Origin: Streptomyces sp. S.PNR 29
GTDB taxonomy: Bacteria > Actinomycetota > Actinomycetes > Streptomycetales > Streptomycetaceae
Direction: 5' to 3'
DNA length: 41,347 nt
Assembly (NCBI RefSeq): GCF_030386795.1
Contig: NZ_JANUQM010000024.1
Coordinates: 1-41,347, forward strand
Shown here: positions 27,501 through 33,228 of the stretch, one piece after another
Layout: every line of letters begins with the position of its first letter
Position numbering within the stretch: the first letter of the stretch is position 1
Made by a program: the position numbers and the translations under genes
Notes under the pieces: model-generated
The model's input: the letters and a program-made list of their open reading frames with translations, nothing else
Database searches by the model: none
What the model was told of the DNA's origin: nothing

Positions 27501-28285
27501 ACGTCCTCGCCACCGCGGGCAACGACGGCACCACCCGGCTCTGGGATCTCGGCGGCCGCCGTACTACGGCGACCCTGGCCGGGCACACCGGTGCCGTGCA
27601 GTCCGTGGCGTTCAGTCCCGACGGACGCACCCTCGCCACCGCCGGCACCGACCGAACGGTCAGGCTCTGGGAGGTGGCCGGCGGTACGTCGACCGCGGTG
27701 CTGGCCGCACACAGCGACTTCGTCAACACCGTGGCCTTCAGCCCGGACGGGCGGGTCGTGGCCACCGCGAGTGATGACCGGACGGTAAGGCTGTGGAAGG
27801 TGACCGGCCGTCGGCCGACGGCGACCCTGACCGGACATACCGGGGCTGTGCGCTCCGTGGCGTTCAGCCCCGACGGGCACACTCTCGCCACCGCGGGCAA
27901 CGACGGCACCACCCGGCTCTGGGACCTGACCGACCGTCGGTCGACGGCGACCCTGACCGGGCACACGGGCGCCGTGCGGTCCGTGGCGTTCAGTCCCGAC
28001 GGACGCACCCTCGCCACCGCGAGCAACGACGGCACCACCAGACTCTGGGACCGTGCCGACGGCCGCATCGCGGCGACACTCACCGGCCACACCGCAGCCG
28101 TGTCGGCGGTGGCGTACTCGGCCACCGACACCCTCCTGACGGGTAGTACCGACGGCACCGTCAGGATCTGGGACATGGATGTGCGGCGCCGCATCGCGAA
28201 CATCTGCCGAGCCATCGGCCCACCCGGCCCGGGGAAGGAGCCGAGCCTGGAGCCGGGCCACCGCGATGGCCTCGCCTGTCCCTGA
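24584..28285 (+). CDS. XRE-type HTH / nSTAND NTPase / transmembrane / WD40 protein
   Basis: The 1233-residue protein has an N-terminal helix-turn-helix (about 15-85; YRTLAERAHYSISTLSSAASG) and a STAND P-loop NTPase with Walker A GASGSGKSS (143-151) and Walker B VVLVVDQFEE (Asp 229). One transmembrane helix (about 543-562, LLLTLIVLLAVTVTAGAVAY) follows, then 14 WD40-type repeats (about 625-1200) ending in RLWD-like motifs. Fourteen blades would make two seven-bladed propellers outside the membrane. STAND proteins are ligand-gated switches, and this architecture is placed among bacterial signalling or conflict systems; ligand and output are unknown. GTG 24584 is preferred to TTG 24566 and ATG 24578 because AGGGGG lies 8 bases upstream. 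A TTA codon at 25166 (Leu 195) suggests bldA dependence. Confidence 0.9.
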   Translation: MPRGERPLETRDDPLVRFAADLRRLRQKAGNPPYRTLAERAHYSISTLSSAASGQRLPTLAVTLAYVQACDGDVEEWERTWRAVAAEVGGVTDPDPTEAGSRSPYVGLAAFQAQDAEWFFGREQLVAELAQRLGRQRFVVVVGASGSGKSSLLRAGLVPRLAVAATVVVFTPGARPLEECAVRLGALAGVTPGALQAELSTDAENLGRVVRQIAARAENGGGEVVLVVDQFEETFTLCKDEAERHRFITALLTAAAADGSRCRVVLGVRADFYAHCTRHPELAEAMRDAQVPVGPMTLEQLRRAVAGPAQRAGLTVQGALLATLTAQAHGQAGVLPLLSHALLETWRRRRGNALTLEAFQATGGLEGSLARTAEAFYQGLEGRQRELARQVFLRLTALGDGTEDTRRPAQLEELEGLAGADGDGLGAVLDGAARARLLTLDRDRVELAHEALIRCWPRLHEWLTEDREALRTQRQLTDSAQEWERLGRDEGALYRGARLASAAGLSQSSLSTGEREFLRASLAARRAEEAAARRQMRRQRRLLLTLIVLLAVTVTAGAVAYDQRSDALVQRRVALSRAMAAQSAAIAEGQPEASMMLAVQAFGTARTTEARSALLSTQSEYFDGRLTGHSGPVNAIVFRPGGRQVATASSDRTVRIWDVGRRREVATLRGHAGIVLAIAFSPDGRLLAAGTADRKVRVWDVDRRRSVAVFPGRARGLAFSPDGRSLAYGGSDGRVTLRQVATGRITAVLRGHGDSVNSLAFDRRGTRLASGSDDHTVRLWSLARHRTLAVLRGHGDAVNSVVFSPDNKTLAVGYTDHTVRLWDALGHRSLARLRGHTDQVNSVAFSHDGSMLASAGGEGVVRLWDVADRRLIAVLPGHTDYVMDVAFSATANVLASAGFDGTVALWDLDRSVLISHPLREVGALALSPDGRTLAVAGDNRKVELWDLPGRRRAATLAGHTGAVRSVAFSPDGHVLATAGNDGTTRLWDLGGRRTTATLAGHTGAVQSVAFSPDGRTLATAGTDRTVRLWEVAGGTSTAVLAAHSDFVNTVAFSPDGRVVATASDDRTVRLWKVTGRRPTATLTGHTGAVRSVAFSPDGHTLATAGNDGTTRLWDLTDRRSTATLTGHTGAVRSVAFSPDGRTLATASNDGTTRLWDRADGRIAATLTGHTAAVSAVAYSATDTLLTGSTDGTVRIWDMDVRRRIANICRAIGPPGPGKEPSLEPGHRDGLACP
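26457..28193 (+). repeat. 14 WD40 repeat units, several nearly identical in DNA
   Basis: The units recur about every 126 bases, with consensus GHTGAVRSVAFSPDGRTLAT...GTTRLWD. Units 9, 10, 12 and 13 (roughly 27455-27670 and 27825-28050) are almost identical at the DNA level, pointing to recent expansion or homogenisation. The third unit is short, and its RLWD position is TLRQ. Confidence 0.85.
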
Positions 28286-28353
28286 CGCGGCGACGGCTTC
28301 TCGGCCCGCCGGTTCGACAGCGGCGCTGATGTGTGCGGCATTTTTCGGCATCC

Positions 28354-28388
28354 GTTTGTTCGGCACCAGGAGCCGATTCCGAACAAAC
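28354..28388. promoter_or_regulatory. AT-richer inverted repeat upstream of the secreted NlpC/P60-like gene
   Basis: A perfect 10-bp inverted repeat GTTTGTTCGG/CCGAACAAAC (28354-28363 and 28379-28388) has a 15-base spacer. It lies 69 bases after the WD40 gene and 131 bases before the next start. It is unusually AT-rich for this genome and has no T-tract, so an operator or attenuator is as likely as a terminator. Confidence 0.45.
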
Positions 28389-28519
28389 AAAGAGCAGGTA
28401 CACCTTGGAGCGGCGGGCGCCCCACCTGCCCCGGTCGACGGCAGTGAGGGGCGTCCGGTACGGGCGAGCGTCGCCCGGACCACATCACCTCGGTGATCGA
28501 AGCTCCAGGGGGGAGTCAC

Positions 28520-29887
28520 ATGTCCGGTAGGAAGAACGCCAGCGCCACCAGATGGGCCGTCGCCACGACAGCGGTGATCGCGGCACTGCTGACCACCACG
28601 GTTCAGCCGGCCGTGGCCCGGCCGGCTTCCGGGATCGGTGAGGCAGCGTCCGACGGCCGGTCGGGGGAGGCGGCTGCCCTCGCGGCAGCCCCGCTGATCA
28701 GCCGCCAGGAGGTCATCACCCGGGCCCAGAGCTGGCTGCGGCCCTCGGTGCCGTACAGCCAGACCGCCACCCACCGCAACGAGTACGGCACTTACCGCAC
28801 GGACTGTTCGGGATACGTGTCGATGGCCTGGGGCCTGCCAGGGCCCGGGCCGAACACCGTGGGTCTGCTGGACCACAGTTACCCCATCGCCAAGGGCGAT
28901 CTGAAGACCGGCGACATACTGCTCGACGCCCAGGGCGATGCGAACACCCGCCATGTCGTGCTCTTCGACAGGTGGGCCGACAGCGCGCAGACCTCGTACT
29001 GGGGCTACGAACAGGCGGGGGACACCGGGACGGTCTACCGGAAGATTCCCTACCCGTACTTCAGTACGCCGAGCGATTTCAAGCCCTATCGGTACCGCAA
29101 CATCATTGACCGCGGGTCGTCGCTGTCCGGTGACAGCAGGGACGAGATCGTCACGGTGCTGGACAACGGTGATGTGAAGGCGTGGCACAACGGCCGGGGT
29201 TTCAGTGAGATGCCGTGGGACCGTGATGTGGTGGTCGGGACGGGGTTCGCGAAGGACAACGTGCATTTCGCGGATCTGGATGGTGATGGGCGCTCGGAGA
29301 TTGTCACGGTGCTGGACAACGGTGATGTGAAGGCGTGGCATAACGGTCGGGGTTTCAGTGAGATGCCGTGGGACCGCGATGTGGTGATCGGGACGGGGTT
29401 CGCGAAGGACAACGTGCATTTCGCGGATCTGGATGGTGATGGGCGGTCGGAGATTGTCACGGTGCTGGACAACGGTGATGTGAAGGCGTGGCATAACGGC
29501 CGGGGTTTCAGTGAGATGCCGTGGGACCGTGATGTGGTGGTCGGGACGGGGTTCGCGAAGGACAACGTGCATTTCGCGGATCTGGATGGTGATGGGCGCT
29601 CGGAGATTGTCACCGTGCTGGACAACGGTGATGTGAAGGCGTGGCACAACGGCCGGGGTTTCAGTGAGATGCCGTGGGACCGTGACGTGGTGATCGGGAC
29701 GGGGTTCGCGAAGGACAACGTGCATTTCGCGGATCTGGATGGTGATGGGCGCTCGGAGATTGTCACCGTGCTGGACAACGGTGATGTGAAGGCGTGGCAC
29801 AACGGCCGGGGTTTCAACGAGATGCCCTGGGACCGCGATGTGGTGATCGGGACCGGCTTCGCCAAGGACAACGTCCACTTCGCCTGA
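28520..29887 (+). CDS. Secreted NlpC/P60-like protein with five FG-GAP/VCBS-type tandem repeats
   Basis: The 455-residue protein has a signal peptide (TTAVIAALLTTTVQPAVA). A cysteine-peptidase-like domain follows, with TDCSGYVSMAWGL (Cys 96) and TRHVVLFD (His 145), the spacing expected for NlpC/P60-type amidases; a third catalytic residue is not certain. The C-terminal half is five 51-residue repeats, each with DLDGDGRSE (a calcium-binding-like loop; the first copy is diverged) and VKAWHNGRGF, resembling FG-GAP/VCBS propeller blades. It probably acts on or binds the cell wall or surface glycans. ATG 28520 has GGGGGAG just upstream; the in-frame GTG 28493 would add nine residues before the signal. 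A terminator with TTTTT follows. Confidence 0.82.
   Translation: MSGRKNASATRWAVATTAVIAALLTTTVQPAVARPASGIGEAASDGRSGEAAALAAAPLISRQEVITRAQSWLRPSVPYSQTATHRNEYGTYRTDCSGYVSMAWGLPGPGPNTVGLLDHSYPIAKGDLKTGDILLDAQGDANTRHVVLFDRWADSAQTSYWGYEQAGDTGTVYRKIPYPYFSTPSDFKPYRYRNIIDRGSSLSGDSRDEIVTVLDNGDVKAWHNGRGFSEMPWDRDVVVGTGFAKDNVHFADLDGDGRSEIVTVLDNGDVKAWHNGRGFSEMPWDRDVVIGTGFAKDNVHFADLDGDGRSEIVTVLDNGDVKAWHNGRGFSEMPWDRDVVVGTGFAKDNVHFADLDGDGRSEIVTVLDNGDVKAWHNGRGFSEMPWDRDVVIGTGFAKDNVHFADLDGDGRSEIVTVLDNGDVKAWHNGRGFNEMPWDRDVVIGTGFAKDNVHFA
29131..29887 (+). repeat. Five tandem copies of a 153-bp coding repeat
   Basis: The period is exactly 153 bases (51 codons), measured between equivalent GGGACGGGGTT sites. The copies differ mainly by a few silent or conservative changes (VVV/VVI, GFSEM/GFNEM). 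They use GAT, GGT and ATT codons that are uncommon in neighbouring genes. The last copy is partly recoded toward GC-rich codons. Confidence 0.95.
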
Positions 29888-29914
29888 CACACCGCGTAGC
29901 CGACGGATTCGCCG

Positions 29915-29948
29915 GCCGGGGTCCCCCTTCCGGGGGCCCCGGCTTTTT
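29915..29948 (+). terminator. Rho-independent-type terminator after the NlpC/P60-like gene
   Basis: Stem GCCGGGG/CCCCGGC plus inner CCCCC/GGGGG (one bulged T), loop TTCC, is followed directly by TTTTT at 29944-29948. Confidence 0.9.
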
Positions 29949-30093
29949 GCTGCCCGGCGCCTGTGCGCTTGTCGCGCACAAAGATGCGGCAGTTCGTCGT
30001 TGACCGGTCATCTGCGGAAACGCCAGTCTGGTGGAGCCATATCGGATTCCGATCACCCGTTTTCGGTCACCGGACTGCGTGCAGGAGGCCGTG

Positions 30094-30489
30094 ATGCTCC
30101 AGACAGACACCCGTGAACACACCGATCCCGGGGAAGAGCGCGAAACGGCGGCCGCCGCCACTGATCTGCTCTTCCACCGCTGCCTCTGGTGCGGCACTCC
30201 GGCCTACCGCCGTTCGTTCTGCCGCGCCTGCGGGTCCATGGCCTTCAAAGGGGAGCGCAGTGCGGGCGCCGGGGTCGTCGTCCGCCGCAACGGCCCCTCC
30301 ACGCAGAACACGTGGTTCGTCGCGATGGACGAGGGATTCACGCTGGTCTGCCAGGTCACCAGGACGGCGCCGGTCGCGGTCGCGGTCGGCGCGCGGGTGA
30401 AGGTCGTACGGGCCGTCGCCCACCTCGGTCAGGGCTTTCCCGTTGTCGAACTCACCTCGCCGGCGCCGCCTTCGGAGCGTTGGTGGTGA
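30094..30489 (+). CDS. Zinc-ribbon / OB-fold protein (DUF35 type)
   Basis: The 131-residue protein has a rubredoxin-like zinc ribbon with two CxxC pairs (CLWC and CRAC, about 30-50), then an OB-fold-like beta region. This is the layout of DUF35 proteins, acyl-CoA-binding partners of thiolases, ketosynthase-like enzymes and other CoA-ester enzymes. It probably assists acyl-CoA chemistry here, as the next genes encode a CoA-transferase and an acyl-CoA dehydrogenase. ATG 30094 has AGGAGG 5 bases upstream; an upstream in-frame GTG at 30031 lacks one. The gene overlaps or abuts the CoA-transferase gene. Confidence 0.8.
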   Translation: MLQTDTREHTDPGEERETAAAATDLLFHRCLWCGTPAYRRSFCRACGSMAFKGERSAGAGVVVRRNGPSTQNTWFVAMDEGFTLVCQVTRTAPVAVAVGARVKVVRAVAHLGQGFPVVELTSPAPPSERWW

Positions 30490-30509
30490 CGGGAAAGAGA
30501 GGAGGGTGC

Positions 30510-31754
30510 GTGGGCACCCAGCACAACGCGCCGGACGGATGGGCCGGCGTTCTCCACGGAGCGGAGCGAGGCGCACTGGACGGTCTGCGCATCGCCGACT
30601 TCTCCCGGGTTCTCGCGGGGCCCTATGCCACCATGCTCCTCGCCGACCTCGGCGCCGACGTGGTGAAGATCGAGCGGCCGGGCACCGGAGACGACACCCG
30701 GGCCTGGCATCCCCCGGCGGACCACAACGGCACCTCGACGTACTTCCTCGGCGTCAACCGGAACAAGAGGTCCGTCGTCCTGGACCTTACGACCGACGCC
30801 GGCGTCGAGCAGGCCCGTGCCCTGGTCGCCGAGTCCGACGTCCTGGTGGAGAACTTCCGCCCCGGCACGATGGAACGGCTGGGGCTCGGCCCTGGCGAAC
30901 TCCGCGCCCGGCACCCCGGGCTGATCTACTGCTCGATCAGCGGGTTCGGCAGCGGTGCGGGCGCGGCGATCCCCGGATACGACCTCCTCGTGCAGGCCGT
31001 CGGCGGTCTGATGAGCGTGACCGGGGACGCGGCCGGGGAGCCGATGAAGGCAGGCGTCGCCCTGGTCGATGTGATCACCGGTCTGCACGCCGCGCTCGGT
31101 GTCCTCGCGGCCCTCCGGCACCGGGACGCCACAGGCGAGGGGCAGCGGGTGGAGGTGAACCTCCTCGGTTCGCTGCTGTCGGCCATGGTCAACCAGGCGT
31201 CGGCGTTCGCCGTCGCCGGCGTGGTCCCGGGCCGCCTGGGCAACGCCCACCCGAGCATCGCTCCGTACGAGACGTTCCCGGCCGCCGATCGTCCGATCGC
31301 GATCGCGGTGGGCAACGACCGGCAGTTCGCGGCGCTCGCCGAGGTCGTCGGCGATCCCGGGCTCGCTCTCGACGACCGCTTCCGCACCAATGCCGACCGG
31401 GTCGCCCACCGCACCGAACTACGGGACATCCTGACCGAGCGGCTGGGCGCCGCAGACGCGGACCACTGGTCGGCCGCCCTGCTGGCCGCGGGAGTGCCCG
31501 CCGGAGCCGTCAACACCCTCGACGAGGCGTTCGCCTTCGCCCGGCAACTCGGCGTTCCCGGCATCGTCGACCTGCCCGCCGCACCCGCCGACGGATCGGG
31601 GAGCGGGCCCTCCCGCCAGGTCGCGAACCCCATCAGGCTGAGCGGCACGCCTGCCCGGTACCGCCTGCCGCCGCCGCGCCTGGGACAGCACACCGCCGAG
31701 ATCCTCGACCACCTTTCCGACCACCCCCGCGCGCCGGAAGGACCGGCCACATGA
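30510..31754 (+). CDS. Class III (CaiB/BaiF) CoA-transferase
   Basis: The 414-residue protein starts with LDGLRIADFSRVLAGPYATMLLADLGADVVKIERPGTGD, the family's opening signature, and has the catalytic aspartate in PGYDLLVQA (Asp 158). Family members move CoA between carboxylic acids. Next to a glutaryl-CoA-dehydrogenase-like gene, the closest known pairing is succinyl-CoA:glutarate CoA-transferase. It may therefore activate a dicarboxylic or unusual acid for the PKS; this is inference. GTG 30510 is favoured by AGGAGG four bases upstream. A start at 30486 overlapping the previous stop (GTGA) is possible, while the long open frame farther upstream is a shadow of the DUF35 gene. Confidence 0.9.
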   Translation: MGTQHNAPDGWAGVLHGAERGALDGLRIADFSRVLAGPYATMLLADLGADVVKIERPGTGDDTRAWHPPADHNGTSTYFLGVNRNKRSVVLDLTTDAGVEQARALVAESDVLVENFRPGTMERLGLGPGELRARHPGLIYCSISGFGSGAGAAIPGYDLLVQAVGGLMSVTGDAAGEPMKAGVALVDVITGLHAALGVLAALRHRDATGEGQRVEVNLLGSLLSAMVNQASAFAVAGVVPGRLGNAHPSIAPYETFPAADRPIAIAVGNDRQFAALAEVVGDPGLALDDRFRTNADRVAHRTELRDILTERLGAADADHWSAALLAAGVPAGAVNTLDEAFAFARQLGVPGIVDLPAAPADGSGSGPSRQVANPIRLSGTPARYRLPPPRLGQHTAEILDHLSDHPRAPEGPAT

Positions 31755-31816
31755 CCGTGCCCCGCGCAGGCACCACGACCGAACCGACCACCGCGACCAA
31801 CAGGAGCTCACGATGA
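31751..31816 (+). CDS. 21-codon mini-ORF bridging two genes by ATGA overlaps
   Basis: ATG 31751 overlaps the CoA-transferase stop (ATGA), and its TGA overlaps the dehydrogenase ATG (ATGA at 31813-31816). GGAAGGA (31736-31742) lies 8 bases before it, and the ribosome site of the next gene (AGGAG, 31802-31806) sits inside it. The peptide is Thr-rich (GTTTEPTTATNRSSR). It may be a real tiny protein, a translational coupling device, or chance. Confidence 0.35.
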   Translation: MTVPRAGTTTEPTTATNRSSR

Positions 31817-32988
31817 CCCGCAAGCCGATGAAGGACCCTCTCGACCTGCTCGACCTCTCCTCCACCCTCACCGACGAGGAACGGGAGATCCAGGCCACCG
31901 TCGCCAGGTTCCTCGCCGACCGGGTGCGCCCGCACATCGGCGAGTGGTTCGAGAACGCCCACTTCGCCCGCGAACTCGCTCCCGAGCTGGGCAAGCTGGG
32001 CGTGCTCGGCATGCATCTGGAGGGCTACGGCTGTGCCGGCACCAACGCCGTCAGCTACGGACTGGCCTGTCTGGAGCTGGAGGCCGCCGACTCCGGCTTC
32101 CGCAGCTTCGTCTCCGTGCAGGGCTCGCTGTCGATGTTCTCCATCTGGAAGTGGGGCTCGGAGGAGCAGAAGCAGCAGTGGCTGCCCCGGCTGGCCGCCG
32201 GTGAGGCGATCGGCTGCTTCGGCCTGACCGAGCCCGACTTCGGAAGCAACCCCGCCGGGATGCGCACCAGAGCCGTCCGCGACGGCGACGACTGGATCCT
32301 CAACGGCTCCAAGATGTGGATCACCAACGGCGGCATCGCCGACGTGGCCACCGTATGGGCGCAGACCGAGGACGGCGTCCGTGGCTTCCTCGTCCCACGG
32401 GGCACGCCCGGCTTCACCACCCAGGACATCAAGCAGAAGATGTCGCTGCGCGCCTCCATCACCTCCGAGCTGTCCTTCGACGACGTACGGCTGCCCGACT
32501 CGGCCCGACTGCCGCTCGCCGAGGGCCTGCGCGGACCGCTGTCCTGTCTGAACGAGGCCCGCTTCGGCATCCTGTTCGGCGCGGTCGGCGCTGCCCGCGA
32601 CTCGCTCCAGGCGGCCATCGAGTACGCCGACTCCCGGGTGCAGTTCGACAAGCCGATCAGCGCCTTCCAGCTCACCCAGAAGAAGCTCGCCGACATGAGC
32701 GTCACCCTGGGCAGCGCCGCACTGCTCGCCGTGCACCTGGGCCGGCTCAAGGACCGGCACCGCATCAGGCCCGAGCAGATCAGCGTCGGCAAGCTCAACA
32801 ACGTCCGGGAGGCCCTCGCGATCGCGCGGGAGTGCCGCACCGTCCTGGGTGCCAACGGCATCTCCCTGGAGTACTCGCCGCTGCGCCACGCCAACAACCT
32901 GGAGTCCGTCCTGACCTACGAAGGCACCAGTGAGATGCACACCCTGGTCGTCGGACAGGCGATCACCGGCCACGCGGCGTTCCGCTGA
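31813..32988 (+). CDS. Acyl-CoA dehydrogenase, glutaryl-CoA dehydrogenase-like
   Basis: The 391-residue flavoenzyme has CFGLTEPDFGSNPAG and WITNGGIADVATVWA (FAD/substrate binding) and catalytic Glu 370 in TYEGTSEMH. The segment DSGFRSFVSVQ carries the arginine (Arg 97) that binds the free carboxylate in glutaryl-CoA dehydrogenases. It would oxidise glutaryl-CoA or a similar dicarboxyl-CoA, with decarboxylation to crotonyl-CoA in the classic case. As it sits between a CoA-transferase and a PKS gene, making an unusual building block is plausible, but plain catabolism is not excluded. The AGGAG site before ATG 31813 lies within the preceding mini-ORF. Confidence 0.9.
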   Translation: MTRKPMKDPLDLLDLSSTLTDEEREIQATVARFLADRVRPHIGEWFENAHFARELAPELGKLGVLGMHLEGYGCAGTNAVSYGLACLELEAADSGFRSFVSVQGSLSMFSIWKWGSEEQKQQWLPRLAAGEAIGCFGLTEPDFGSNPAGMRTRAVRDGDDWILNGSKMWITNGGIADVATVWAQTEDGVRGFLVPRGTPGFTTQDIKQKMSLRASITSELSFDDVRLPDSARLPLAEGLRGPLSCLNEARFGILFGAVGAARDSLQAAIEYADSRVQFDKPISAFQLTQKKLADMSVTLGSAALLAVHLGRLKDRHRIRPEQISVGKLNNVREALAIARECRTVLGANGISLEYSPLRHANNLESVLTYEGTSEMHTLVVGQAITGHAAFR

Positions 32989-33079
32989 CCACCGAAGGCA
33001 CAAGGAAGAGGGCCGTGAGCTGGGGCGCCACCTCGTAGCCGACTCAGTGGCCGGCCGAGACGCGGCGCGATCCGAACGC

Positions 33080-33097
33080 CCTGTCCGTCCGGACAGG
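33080..33097 (+). terminator. Weak hairpin between dehydrogenase and PKS genes
   Basis: A 7-bp stem CCTGTCC/GGACAGG with a 4-base loop lies in the 240-base gap before PKS1. There is no T-tract. It may be an attenuator, a weak terminator, or chance. Confidence 0.3.
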
Positions 33098-33228
33098 CGC
33101 GGAGCTCGGAACGGCACTGCTGGTGTTCGAGTTACCTGCGAGTGCGCCCTGCCAGAGTGAAGGAAGGGGTGCCCGGGAACCGGCGCCCGGTCGGCATCGA
33201 GGCAGTCATCAAAGAGCCGGGAGAAGGC

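Noticed and set aside
29131..29887. CRISPR-like or non-coding satellite repeats
   Set aside because: The period is a whole number of codons (51), the frame is open throughout and the units encode calcium-loop repeats; there are no spacers.
30189..30509. N-terminal extension of the CoA-transferase frame
   Set aside because: Runs across the DUF35 gene in another frame; the family's N-terminal signature and a strong ribosome site place the start at 30510.
33015..33038. Seven-codon ORF (GTG start) after a purine-rich site before PKS1
   Set aside because: Too short to judge and without a coupling arrangement; kept only as a remark.
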